Notes under the pieces: model-generated
The model's database searches: none
Told to the model about the DNA's origin: nothing
The model's input: only the letters and a program-made list of their open reading frames with translations
Part shown: positions 17,396-25,048 of the stretch, in pieces
How the letters are laid out: each line of letters begins with the position of its first letter
How positions within the stretch are numbered: position 1 is the first letter of the stretch
Made by a program: the position numbers and the translations under genes
Assembly: GCA_947573605.1 (NCBI GenBank)
Contig: CANPGM010000038.1
Span: 1-35,537 of the forward strand
Reading direction: 5' to 3'
From: an uncultured Roseburia sp.
GTDB lineage: Bacteria; Bacillota; Clostridia; Lachnospirales; Lachnospiraceae
Length of the DNA: 35,537 bases

Positions 17396-18246
17396 ATTGT
17401 CCTCATTTCCGCGCCGCCTCCCGGCGCATATCCGTTTTCAAGCATTTCGTGCAATTCCGTTACCGTTTTTCCCAGTACCGGATGACGGTAATTCGGACAA
17501 AGTTCCATTAACGGCCGTAATACAAAGCTTCGATTCTGCATATCCACATGCGGAATAATCAAATTTTCGTCCTCATAAATTAACTTATCATAGAAAATTA
17601 TATCCAAATCCAGTGTTCGCGGGCCCCACCGAACCTTACGCTCTCTTTTCGCTTCCTGCTCAATCTCATGCAATTTCTCTAAAAGCTCGAACGGTGTTAA
17701 TAGCGTCTTGATCGCAACGGCTCCGTTTACGAAATCTTCCTGTTCCACACCGCCATACGGACTGGTGACAAGCAGAGAAGACTCTTTTTTTGCAATAATC
17801 CGGGGGTCCTCCTTCAATCTTGCGATACCGTTTTTAATATAGGCTTCTTTTTCTCCCATATTAGAGCCGACAGAAAGATACGCCGTATGCCATCCCCGTT
17901 CAATTGTAATGGATACATTTTCAAACGGAAGACCAATAGGCGCGTGAGGTTTGCAAAGCTCTATCTTTACTTTTTCCAAAAGCGGAAACGAGAAAAGAAG
18001 GGCTTCGGCAAGCCGTTCCGCCGCCGCCTCAATCAACCGATACGTATGCTTTTGTAAAAAATCAGTAATCAGGCGGCTGACATATCCATAATCAACCGAT
18101 TCTTCTAATAAATCGCTTTTTCCCGCTCTTTTGCAGTCTAAAAACAGTTCCGCGTTTACATAAAAATCCTGCCCGTTCCTTGTTTCCTCCGGAAGAACTC
18201 CGTGATGGGCAAACACTTTTAAATTCGTTATCTTGATCCGATCCAT
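17392..18246 (-). CDS. folBK: bifunctional dihydroneopterin aldolase / HPPK
   Basis: 284 residues from ATG 18246; the in-frame ATG 12 nt upstream is part of the SD block ATGAGAGGAAAA. Residues 1-117 are FolB (MDRIKITNLKVFAHHGV, with the usual ESVDYGYV and ERGWH strands). Residues 120-284 are FolK, with AYLSVGSNMGEKE and the ATP/pterin signature RWGPRTLDLDIIFY (206-219). The fused enzyme converts dihydroneopterin to 6-hydroxymethyl-dihydropterin and then adds pyrophosphate for FolP. This FolB-FolK fusion is common in Clostridia. It is separated from folP by a secreted Cys-rich protein gene with its own promoter. Confidence 0.95.
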   Translation of the reverse strand: MDRIKITNLKVFAHHGVLPEETRNGQDFYVNAELFLDCKRAGKSDLLEESVDYGYVSRLITDFLQKHTYRLIEAAAERLAEALLFSFPLLEKVKIELCKPHAPIGLPFENVSITIERGWHTAYLSVGSNMGEKEAYIKNGIARLKEDPRIIAKKESSLLVTSPYGGVEQEDFVNGAVAIKTLLTPFELLEKLHEIEQEAKRERKVRWGPRTLDLDIIFYDKLIYEDENLIIPHVDMQNRSFVLRPLMELCPNYRHPVLGKTVTELHEMLENGYAPGGGAEMRTI

Positions 18247-18277
18247 TTTTCCTCTCATTCCGCCGCTTCAGGAGCGT
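18247..18277 (-). promoter_or_regulatory. hairpin plus Shine-Dalgarno leader of folBK
   Basis: In the mRNA a small hairpin CGCT-5 nt-AGCG is followed by GCGGAATGAGAGGAAAA and then the start ATG. The same arrangement, with a different stem, precedes the genes starting at 28050, 33704 and 30140. Confidence 0.55.
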
Positions 18278-18353
18278 TTCATAAGGAAGAATTATTTGCG
18301 CCGGCACAAATTCCGGGTTTATAACGCTTTTCTTTCCGCCTTGCTCCCTAACG

Positions 18354-18384
18354 AAAAAGGCAGCCGCCTGTTATGACCGCTGCC
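18354..18384 (-). terminator. terminator after the Cys-rich repeat gene
   Basis: Minus strand: GGCAGC paired with GCTGCC around a 14-nt G/C-rich loop region, followed at once by TTTTT. It begins 12 nt after the stop of the Cys-rich gene and isolates it from folBK. Confidence 0.75.
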
Positions 18385-18396
18385 CAAAGTCTCCGA

Positions 18397-19131
18397 TTAA
18401 TGATGTCTGCCGCCGTGATGTCTTTTATGATGTCCTCCCGACGTCGTACCGTTGCTCTCCGAAACCTGCCCGTTCACACAGTTACTGCTGTGAACACCGC
18501 AGATCCGGTTCCCGTTTTCATCTACCGGCTGTGTGCAATATGCACTGTTGCTATCGCACGGTGCAACCGGACAATCGATTGACGGCTCACAGTACTCATT
18601 GCCATGATAGCTGCAAATCCGGTTCCCGTCCGCATCTAACGGCTGCGTACAATATGCGCTGCTTCCGTCGCATCCTGTAACCGGACAGTCGTTTGACGGA
18701 GCGCAATATTCGTTCCCATGATAGCTGCAGATCCGATTCCCGTCCGCATCTAACGGCTGCGTACAATACGTGCTGCTTCCGTCGCATCCTGTAACCGGAC
18801 AGTCGTTTGACGGAGCGCAATATTCGTTCCCATGATAACTGCAAATCCGGTTCCCGTCCGCATCTAACGGCTGCGTACAATACATGCTGCTTCCGTCGCA
18901 TCCTGTAACCGGACAGTACTCCCGCATCTCATTAAAACAGTTTACAATCTCTGCCGCGCCGCAATTTCTTCCGAAATCTGCACAAATATTTTCTCCGTGC
19001 TGATATGAACGCATACCTGCCGAGACAACTGTCTTATCTCCACCCATCCCTGCAGCTCCCGCCGCAAAAGCGGTGGTTCCCGCCGCTATTGTAAAAAGAA
19101 GGGCCATTCCGGTTATGATACCTTTTTTCAT
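18397..19131 (-). CDS. secreted cysteine-rich repeat protein with His-rich tail
   Basis: 244 residues from ATG 19131 with SD GGAGG; an ORF extension to 19203 has no SD and overlaps the promoter. A signal peptide (MKKGIITG, hydrophobic core, likely cut after AFA near residue 24) predicts export. Residues 73-186 are three nearly identical 38-residue repeats, CPVTGCDGSSxYCTQPLDAD.. through GNRICSYHGNEYC, each with five Cys and one His; a fourth, diverged copy follows (187-218). The tail is HHKRHHGGRHH. The Cys/His pattern suggests disulfide-rich or metal-binding units, but I do not recognise the family. It has its own promoter and terminator inside the folate cluster. Confidence 0.85.
   Translation of the reverse strand: MKKGIITGMALLFTIAAGTTAFAAGAAGMGGDKTVVSAGMRSYQHGENICADFGRNCGAAEIVNCFNEMREYCPVTGCDGSSMYCTQPLDADGNRICSYHGNEYCAPSNDCPVTGCDGSSTYCTQPLDADGNRICSYHGNEYCAPSNDCPVTGCDGSSAYCTQPLDADGNRICSYHGNEYCEPSIDCPVAPCDSNSAYCTQPVDENGNRICGVHSSNCVNGQVSESNGTTSGGHHKRHHGGRHH
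18574..18915 (-). repeat. three tandem 114-bp repeats within the Cys-rich gene
   Basis: Three adjacent 114-bp units (38 codons each) are nearly identical in DNA, differing at a few bases such as the ATG/ACG/GCG codon of the SSxYC position. A fourth diverged unit continues to about 18478. The high identity suggests recent expansion by slippage or recombination, so copy number may vary between strains. Confidence 0.93.
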
Positions 19132-19223
19132 ATCAATCCTCCGTTTCCACTTAATTAAACATGCCGAAGCCTCAGAAAAAGAGCGCTCCGAAACACAATC
19201 CATTATTTTCCGTTCCTGTTTTC

Positions 19224-19252
19224 ATCGTAGCATAGAAAGTCAGGAACCGCAA
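19224..19252 (-). promoter_or_regulatory. promoter of the Cys-rich repeat gene
   Basis: Minus strand: -35 TTGCGG, 17-bp spacer, extended -10 TGCTACGAT. The start site would be near 19217, about 85 nt before the ATG. The same TGC-extended -10 occurs at 4215-4223. Confidence 0.55.
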
Positions 19253-19339
19253 GCGCTAAGTATCTGTTTTCAACCTTTTTCTTCTTATTCTCGCGCATTG
19301 GCGGCACTTTCGCCGATTTAAAACCGTATTCCGCTCGCT

Positions 19340-20146
19340 TTAGCCGTTTAAGATCGCTTCTGTCATCCGAATCGCCCGCAAATTTTCCTTTACATCATGC
19401 ACACGTACAAAAGCACAGCCCTTTTGAACTGCCAAAACCGTAGTTGCAATCGTTCCTTCGATACGCTCATCCACAGGCAGGTCAAGGGTAAGGCCGATGA
19501 CGGATTTGCGGGAGGTCCCAAGCAGCACCGGAAAAGAAAGCTCCCGCAGGGCGTCCAGATGGCGGATTACTGTCAGATTCTGTTCATAAGTCTTTCCGAA
19601 CCCGACGCCGGGATCCAGCAGGATCCGTTCCGAAGGAATTCCGGCGCATTCGGCTAAATGTACCGATTGTGCCAGCTCCTGCTTTATCTCTTCTATTATA
19701 TTTCGGTAGTCGGTATTGTCCCGGTTATGCATCAGACAACAGGATACGCCCGTTTCCGCAATCAGAGACGCCATATCTTTGTCGTATCTTAATCCCCAGA
19801 TATCGTTTACCATGTCCGCTCCCGCTTCTATGGCTGCTTTCGCCACCCTGCTTTTACAGGTATCAACCGATATCGGAAGATCGAAATTTTTCTTTACCCC
19901 TTCAATGACGGGAGCCGTCCTTGCAATCTCCTCTTCCTCCGAAATAACGGTGTAGCCCGGTCTTGTTGATTCTCCGCCGATATCGATTATATCCGCTCCT
20001 TCCGAAATCATTTTTTCCGCGTGCTTAAGCGCCTTATCCGGTCTTAGAAACTTTCCGCCGTCAGAAAACGAGTCCGGCGTTATGTTTAGTATACCCATGA
20101 TATACGTCTTATGTTCCGTATCAAACTCTTTTTTTCCGATTCTCAT
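19340..20146 (-). CDS. folP: dihydropteroate synthase
   Basis: 268 residues, ATG 20146, SD GGGAAG. TIM-barrel motifs of DHPS are intact: MGILNITPDSFSDGG (17-31), DIGGESTRPG (55-64), VNDIWG, LLDPGVGFGK, LGTSRKS and VRVHDV. It joins 6-hydroxymethyl-dihydropterin pyrophosphate with p-aminobenzoate and is the sulfonamide target. It follows folE by 27 nt in the folC-folE-folP operon. Confidence 0.97.
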   Translation of the reverse strand: MRIGKKEFDTEHKTYIMGILNITPDSFSDGGKFLRPDKALKHAEKMISEGADIIDIGGESTRPGYTVISEEEEIARTAPVIEGVKKNFDLPISVDTCKSRVAKAAIEAGADMVNDIWGLRYDKDMASLIAETGVSCCLMHNRDNTDYRNIIEEIKQELAQSVHLAECAGIPSERILLDPGVGFGKTYEQNLTVIRHLDALRELSFPVLLGTSRKSVIGLTLDLPVDERIEGTIATTVLAVQKGCAFVRVHDVKENLRAIRMTEAILNG

Positions 20147-20173
20147 ATTCTTCCCGCTTTCGTATCCCTGTAT

Positions 20174-20734
20174 TTACTGTTTCAGAAGTGAAAAAAAACG
20201 TTCCTGCAGCTTGTCATTTTCCGCAAACGTCCCTCTTGCCGCAAATGTTATCGTTTTGCTTCCCGGTTTTTTTACCCCGCGCATTGTCATACAGGTGTGT
20301 TCCGCCTCCAGCGCAACCATAACGCCCTGCGGCTTTAAAAATTCCATCAGCGCATCCGCTATCTGCGCTGTAAGCTGTTCCTGAAGCTGCGGTCTTCTCG
20401 CGTATATCTCAACAGTCCTCGCCAGCTTGCTTAAACCGACTACTTTCCCGTCCGGCAGATATGCTACATGCGCTTTTCCGTAAAAAGGCATAAAATGATG
20501 TTCGCAGGTGGAATAAAACGTAATATCCTTTTCCAGCACCATCTCATTTTTTTCAACGGAAAAGGTCTTTGCCAGCGGCTCCGACGCATCCCTTCCCATA
20601 CCGTCAAAAATTTCCTCGTACATCCTTGCGATGCGGTCCGGAGTCTCAAGTAATCCCTCTCTGTTTTCGTCTTCCCCGATGCCTTCCAAAATCAGGCGAA
20701 CGCCTGCCTTAATTTTTTCCTTATCAATCACCAA
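20174..20734 (-). CDS. folE: GTP cyclohydrolase I
   Basis: 186 residues. The start is TTG 20734 or GTG 20731; SD AAGGA within the end of folC fits TTG best (spacing 8). The gene overlaps folC by 11 nt, so translation is coupled. Zinc ligands are present: Cys77 and His80 region in STCEHHF, and Cys148 in [10 protein letters not shown]; also the [13 protein letters not shown] and RRPQLQE signatures. It makes dihydroneopterin triphosphate from GTP, the first folate step. Type IA family with normal length. Confidence 0.96.
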   Translation of the reverse strand: MVIDKEKIKAGVRLILEGIGEDENREGLLETPDRIARMYEEIFDGMGRDASEPLAKTFSVEKNEMVLEKDITFYSTCEHHFMPFYGKAHVAYLPDGKVVGLSKLARTVEIYARRPQLQEQLTAQIADALMEFLKPQGVMVALEAEHTCMTMRGVKKPGSKTITFAARGTFAENDKLQERFFSLLKQ

Positions 20735-22031
20735 ATCTCAAGTCCTTCCTGTCTGCCGTTTTTCTGCCGCCGGAGTTTTCTACAAGCGACAGCGCCTGCT
20801 TCAGTTCTCCGAAATAAGATAACGAACCGCATGCAACGATTACGCCTTTATTTCCGGCGCTCTCCCGCGCCAGCGACACTGCCTTTGCAACGCTTTCGCA
20901 GGCTTCCGCCTCCGAAACATATTTTAACGCCTCTTCCAAAAGCAGTTCCTTATCCAGCGCCCTGTGATTCGGCGGCGTTACGGCGTAAACGCGTGCGGCA
21001 TACGGCAAAAGTATCTTTAACATCTGTTTGTATTCTTTATCCTTAAGCACTCCTATTATATAAGTTATCTTACAGTTTGTAAAATAGTTTTCCAGTGATG
21101 CGGCGAGCATTTTAGCCGCATCCTCGTTATGCGCTCCGTCCAAAAGAAAAAGCGGATCTTTGGAAACGATTTCAAACCTTCCCGGCCATTTTGCACCTGA
21201 AATTCCTTTTAAAATCGTTTCATTGGGAAGGCGCAGTACTTCTTTTAAAACAACTGCCGCCAAATGGGAATTTTCAAGCTGATATAAACCGGCCATCGAC
21301 AGCTCCGCCGTACCGATTCCATTATAACGGAAGCGGCTTCCTTCAAAACAGCGCTCCGTATCTTCCGCAACAATCAGACGCACGCCTTTTTTTTCGGCTT
21401 CCGCTTCCAAGATCCGCATCACCGGTTCTTTCTGCCGGATTGTCGCCGCCGGACAGCCTTCTTTGATAATACCGGCCTTTGCAGCGGCAATTTCTTCCAA
21501 TGAATTGCCTAAAAACTGCATATGGTCCATACTTATCGAAGTAATGAGCGAACAAACCGGCCGCTCGATCAGATTTGTCGCATCTTCGGCTCCTCCCATT
21601 CCGGTTTCAAGCAGTACATAATCGCAGTTCTTATCGTAAAAGAAGAGAAATGCCATCGCCGTTTCCGCTTCAAACACCGTCGGATGCATAAGTCCCCTGT
21701 CCTTCATTCTGTCGCAGGCCTCTTTAATCTTTACGGTATACCCGGCATATTCTTCTTCTGTCATCTCCCGGTTATCAACGCGCCAAACCTCAAGCGGCGA
21801 AAATACTGCAGGGGAAGTATATCTGCCGACATGCTTTCCCGCCTCCAAAAGCGCCGATTCCAAAAAAGCGCCCACCGATCCTTTTCCATTCGTCCCGGCA
21901 ATATGGATGACGGAAAGTTCCTTCTGCACATTGCCTAACTCGTCCATTAAATTTCTGATGCTCAAAAGACCCGGAATGCTTCCTGTTTTACCGATCTCTG
22001 TCATATATGCCCTGGCTTCTTCATATGTCAT
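20724..22031 (-). CDS. folC: folylpolyglutamate synthase / dihydrofolate synthase
   Basis: 435 residues from ATG 22031, chosen because SD AGGTGA sits at the right distance; ATG 22034 and GTG 22040 are alternatives. P-loop GTNGKGS is at 46-52, followed by [13 protein letters not shown], the Mg/folate loop around MGGAEDATN, and HNEDAAK (AHN motif). It adds glutamate to dihydropteroate or tetrahydrofolate using ATP. It is first of folC-folE-folP behind a good promoter at 22119-22147. Confidence 0.95.
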   Translation of the reverse strand: MTYEEARAYMTEIGKTGSIPGLLSIRNLMDELGNVQKELSVIHIAGTNGKGSVGAFLESALLEAGKHVGRYTSPAVFSPLEVWRVDNREMTEEEYAGYTVKIKEACDRMKDRGLMHPTVFEAETAMAFLFFYDKNCDYVLLETGMGGAEDATNLIERPVCSLITSISMDHMQFLGNSLEEIAAAKAGIIKEGCPAATIRQKEPVMRILEAEAEKKGVRLIVAEDTERCFEGSRFRYNGIGTAELSMAGLYQLENSHLAAVVLKEVLRLPNETILKGISGAKWPGRFEIVSKDPLFLLDGAHNEDAAKMLAASLENYFTNCKITYIIGVLKDKEYKQMLKILLPYAARVYAVTPPNHRALDKELLLEEALKYVSEAEACESVAKAVSLARESAGNKGVIVACGSLSYFGELKQALSLVENSGGRKTADRKDLRFGD

Positions 22032-22118
22032 CATAATCACCTGGTTTTTGCCTGTTCTCTAACATAGGATTCTTCATCCTGTTACTTTATTCTACCGCAA
22101 CCCTTTTTAAACATACAC

Positions 22119-22147
22119 ATTTTAACGCATATGATACTACATATCAA
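22119..22147 (-). promoter_or_regulatory. promoter of folC-folE-folP
   Basis: Minus strand: -35 TTGATA, 17-bp spacer, -10 TAAAAT, five of six in each box. The start would be near 22112. The roughly 80-nt leader contains a small AGGAT-gaaga-ATCCT hairpin, but I see no tetrahydrofolate riboswitch. Confidence 0.75.
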
Positions 22148-22244
22148 TGGGTTTTATTTCTACTTCGTATGATTCCCTGTTAGGAGTTCTCTCTGAATAT
22201 TCTATATGTCCTGCAGCATTCCCACTTTTTCGCCTTAAGCGCAT
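22137..22244 (-). CDS. possible 35-residue small protein or remnant
   Basis: ATG 22244 is preceded by AAAGGA at spacing 4 and followed by 34 sense codons, starting MRLRRKSGN and ending EVEIKPIDM, then TAG. The composition is charged and protein-like. A second frame ends at the same place: just upstream, the 5-bp sequence GATGC is duplicated, and removing one copy would join this ORF to a 66-codon open frame from about 22447. It could be a real small protein, the tail of a frameshifted gene, or chance; its stop overlaps the folC promoter. Confidence 0.25.
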   Translation of the reverse strand: MRLRRKSGNAAGHIEYSERTPNRESYEVEIKPIDM

Positions 22245-22601
22245 CGCATCCTTTCACATGTGGGCGGATTTATCGGATCAGCTAAACGGTGAGAAAATAC
22301 TTTCTGTACGGGATATAGAAGACAAAACATGGTTCGATGCTGCTCCCATGCTGGCGGAACTGACTTCCGGAACTCTTTCGGTTCATGTAAAATGCGAAAA
22401 AGACCTGGCAATTGGATGGAACATTCCAAAGATGCGATTGCGGCCAACTATACGCGGGACGCGGAAAGTCAGTCCTGAGAGCAAAGTGCAAGACTGATAT
22501 ACTTTTCCGCGCCCGTTACTGCAGCTTTCGCTGCATTCTTTTTTCACACCCATCCACATCTCCCGCAGGATTTTGTTATATCGGAAATCCCCTGAAATTT
22601 T
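22245..22601. other. gene-poor, highly structured stretch downstream of the topoisomerase A gene
   Basis: No convincing gene. The plus strand carries a 116-codon ORF (22147-22497) without SD. Stem-forming pairs are frequent: GCAAT..ATTGC enclosing TTGGA..TCCAA near 22408-22440, CGGAA..TTCCG near 22355, and a long hairpin at 22455-22515 whose arms pair over about 20 positions with small bulges. A plus-strand terminator follows at 22520. Together these could mark a structured RNA, on the plus strand if the terminator belongs to it, or simply the 3' UTR of the minus-strand topoisomerase mRNA. Confidence 0.35.
22520..22544 (+). terminator. plus-strand Rho-independent terminator without an obvious gene
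   Basis: TGCAGC-TTTC-GCTGCA followed by TTCTTTTTT. It faces the plus direction, while both neighbouring gene sets are minus-strand. This implies a plus-strand transcript from 22150-22515 or protection of the topoisomerase gene against antisense transcription. Confidence 0.65.
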
Positions 22602-24845
22602 CTATGCTTTCTTCGTCCCCTTCGTATCGCGGTTTCCGATGCGGATACGGCTGATGTCAAAAACTTTCCCTTTTACCTCAACCTCTTCTTTTTCTCCTTG
22701 CGCAAGCAGATACACATTCACAAGCGTATCCTCCGTATCAAGCTTCATGCCGCGCACACCAACCGCCGCTTTTTTTTGTTCCGACACTGCGGACAGCTCA
22801 ATCCGAAGAAAGAAATCTCTGCCGGTTCTCATTACAACCGTCTCTTCGCCCTGTACGGACGATACAAATAGCAGCTCGTCTCCTTCTTTTAATTTTGTCG
22901 CCGCAGTCGTACGCTTTGCAACGTCAAACTCATTTCCCACTACAATTTTTAGCATCGAAAATTTCGTTGCAAATAAGAATCGGGAAGTCTTTACCGCTTC
23001 CAGATTGGAAAGGAACACCATCGTTTCTTCACTGCTGTTATAATTGCTTACATTATCAATCGGCGTTCCCTTATCCCGCAGTCTTCCAAACGGAAGGTCC
23101 AGCACCTTCACCAGATGGAGCTGCCCCCTATTTGTGAAAATACAGATTTTATCGGTATTTTTACACGTCAGAACGTAGCGGTTTTCCGCGTCCGCCGTCT
23201 CCTTATTTCGCTCATAAGTGCCAGGATCGATCGTTTTAGCATATCCGAACCGATCCATCAGGAAAACCACATCCGTTTCTTCAATCTTCTTTTCCTCAAT
23301 TACAACGTCCGCAAGATTCTCAATCCTGGTTTTTCTCTCCCGTCCGTATTCCTTTTTGCAGGAGGCAAGCTGCCTGATAATGACCTTTGCCATCGCTCCG
23401 CGGTTTCCTAAAATCTCTTCATATTCCGCAATCCGCCGCAGAGTTTCCTCGTGTTCTTTTCGCAATGCCTCGATTTCAAGGCCGATTAACTTCTGCAGAC
23501 GCATCTCTAAAATTGCCGTCGTCTGCCGTTCGGTAAAACGAAGCATTGCCGCGTCTTTCTTCGACTGGGCGGATTTAAACTGAATGGCATCGGTAACGCC
23601 TTCCTGCAGACAGGCTCTCGCATCCTTTACATTTTTACTGCCGCGCAGAATTTCAATGATCAGATCGATCACGTCGCAGGCCTTGATTAACCCCTCCTGA
23701 ATCTCCTTTTTTTCCTGCTCCTTATGCAGAAGAGTCGTATATTTTCTGGTTGCAAGCTCATACTGAAAACGAACGTGATGGCGAATGATGGGAACCAGCC
23801 CCAGCGTTTCCGGTTTTCCGTCCGCAACCGCCAGCATATTGACCCCGAACGTATCCTCCAGCTTTGTTTTTTTATATAACAGATTGATCAGCTTTTCCGC
23901 ATCCGCGCCCTTGCGCAGTTCAATTACAATCCGAATGCCCTCCTTCGAGGACTGATTGGTAATATCCACAATATCGTTTGTCTTTTTCGTCTCGACAAGA
24001 CTGTACACATCATTTAAAAACTTTCCGATATTTGCGCCGATCATCGGATAGGGAATCTCTGTAATCACAATCCGGTCCTTCCCGTTTTTCCCTTTTTCAA
24101 TTTCGGCTTTCCCGCGAATTTTAATTTTCCCTGTTCCGGTCGAATAAATGGCCGGCAGCTCGTCCCGGTTTGCAATGATTCCTCCGGTCGGAAAATCGGG
24201 TCCCGGAATGTATTTCATCATCTGTTCCGTGTTAATATCCGGATTCTTAATATAAGCGATGACGCCGTCAATGACTTCGCTTAAGTTATGCGGAGGCGTG
24301 CTTGTGACCATACCGACCGCAATCCCCTCCGAACCGTTAATCAATAAATTCGGTACCCGAACCGGAAGAACCTCCGGCTCCTTTTCCGTTTCGTCAAAGT
24401 TCGGCATAAAATCCACAACATTCTTATCGAGATCCCCCAGAAATACCTCCTGCGTAATTTTTTGTAGCCTTGCCTCGGTATAACGCATTGCCGCAGCTCC
24501 GTCTCCCTCAATTGAGCCGAAATTTCCGTGCCCTTCCACAAGCGGAAGCTCCTTTTTAAAATCCTGCGCCATGACAACCAGCGCGTCATAAATGGAACTG
24601 TCTCCATGCGGATGATATTTACCCATCGTATCTCCGACAATACGGGCGCATTTTCGAAACGGTTTATCATAGCGGATACCCAGCTCGTACATATCGTAAA
24701 GCGTGCGCCTCTGCACCGGCTTTAATCCGTCTCTTACATCCGGCAGGGCGCGGGAAATAATTACGCTCATTGCATAATCAATAAATGATTTCTGCATCAG
24801 CTCCGAATATTCCGTACGGATAATCTGTTCGTCCTGTCTCATCAT
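22602..24845 (-). CDS. parC: type IIA DNA topoisomerase subunit A (ParC-like)
   Basis: 747 residues, ATG 24845. The breakage-reunion domain has HPHGDSSIYDALV (quinolone region, Ser83/Ser84) and catalytic Tyr122 in AAMRYTEARL. A coiled segment spans about 440-505 and the C-terminal beta-pinwheel about 510-735. The GyrA box (QRRGGKG) expected in gyrase is missing: the aligned stretch at about 543-556 reads TYERNKETADAENR. This favours a decatenating topoisomerase IV or a gyrase-like paralogue unable to wrap DNA. The B subunit gene lies 182 nt upstream, across a tandem repeat. The start codon overlaps the stop of a possible 15-codon leader ORF. It may be labelled gyrA in databases. Confidence 0.85.
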   Translation of the reverse strand: MMRQDEQIIRTEYSELMQKSFIDYAMSVIISRALPDVRDGLKPVQRRTLYDMYELGIRYDKPFRKCARIVGDTMGKYHPHGDSSIYDALVVMAQDFKKELPLVEGHGNFGSIEGDGAAAMRYTEARLQKITQEVFLGDLDKNVVDFMPNFDETEKEPEVLPVRVPNLLINGSEGIAVGMVTSTPPHNLSEVIDGVIAYIKNPDINTEQMMKYIPGPDFPTGGIIANRDELPAIYSTGTGKIKIRGKAEIEKGKNGKDRIVITEIPYPMIGANIGKFLNDVYSLVETKKTNDIVDITNQSSKEGIRIVIELRKGADAEKLINLLYKKTKLEDTFGVNMLAVADGKPETLGLVPIIRHHVRFQYELATRKYTTLLHKEQEKKEIQEGLIKACDVIDLIIEILRGSKNVKDARACLQEGVTDAIQFKSAQSKKDAAMLRFTERQTTAILEMRLQKLIGLEIEALRKEHEETLRRIAEYEEILGNRGAMAKVIIRQLASCKKEYGRERKTRIENLADVVIEEKKIEETDVVFLMDRFGYAKTIDPGTYERNKETADAENRYVLTCKNTDKICIFTNRGQLHLVKVLDLPFGRLRDKGTPIDNVSNYNSSEETMVFLSNLEAVKTSRFLFATKFSMLKIVVGNEFDVAKRTTAATKLKEGDELLFVSSVQGEETVVMRTGRDFFLRIELSAVSEQKKAAVGVRGMKLDTEDTLVNVYLLAQGEKEEVEVKGKVFDISRIRIGNRDTKGTKKA

Positions 24846-24889
24846 TTTATGGAACCTTTCTTAAAAATATTTACGTGCAAGTTCTGCAT
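24842..24889 (-). CDS. possible 15-codon leader peptide coupled to parC
   Basis: ATG 24889 opens a 15-codon frame (MQNLHVNIFKKGSIK) whose TGA overlaps the parC ATG (ATGA). An AAGGAG lies 13 nt upstream of its start, which is long; a TTG at the better distance starts another short frame beginning DAEL. parC's own SD (AAGAAAGG) is also distant from its ATG, which would fit translational coupling. Confidence 0.25.
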   Translation of the reverse strand: MQNLHVNIFKKGSIK

Positions 24890-25048
24890 CCAAAAAGACG
24901 CTCTCCTTATGTTTTTTGGCGTTTATACGTCTAACTCTGCATCCATCAGGACGCTGAATCCGCTTTCTTGTTTATTTATACATCCAGTTCTGCGTCCAAA
25001 AAGACGCTCTCCCTATGTTTTTGGGGGTTATACGTCTAACTCAGCGTC
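24870..25048 (-). repeat. tandem 52-53 bp repeat (four units) that re-encodes the end of the subunit B gene
   Basis: Four units start at 25048, 24996, 24943 and 24890 on the minus strand (periods 52, 53, 53). Unit 1 begins with the terminal codons of the topoisomerase B gene, GAC GCT GAG TTA GAC GTA TAA (DAELDV-stop). Units 2 and 3 repeat the same six codons and stop with only synonymous changes; unit 4 begins GATGCAGAACTT and then diverges. Units 1 and 3 are almost identical throughout, so a 105-bp higher-order duplication is likely. Each spacer ends in a GCGTC-6 nt-GAYGC hairpin. Confidence 0.9.

Noticed and set aside
18596-18901. 101-codon repeat ORF in another frame of the Cys-rich gene
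   Set aside because: Out-of-frame shadow generated by the 114-bp coding repeats (114 is a multiple of 3); Arg-rich and without an SD.
19132-19203. 24-residue N-terminal extension of the Cys-rich protein
   Set aside because: It would place the signal peptide internally, has no SD and lies in the leader directly after the promoter.
22032-22147. Tetrahydrofolate riboswitch before folC
   Set aside because: The leader is only about 80 nt and contains one small hairpin; the conserved THF-riboswitch core was not seen.
22147-22497. 116-codon plus-strand ORF as a protein gene
   Set aside because: No Shine-Dalgarno sequence, composition not distinctive, overlaps the folC promoter; kept only as part of the structured-region finding.
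24870-25048. CRISPR-like array
   Set aside because: The units are contiguous diverged tandem copies including coding sequence, not identical repeats with unique spacers, and no cas genes are present.
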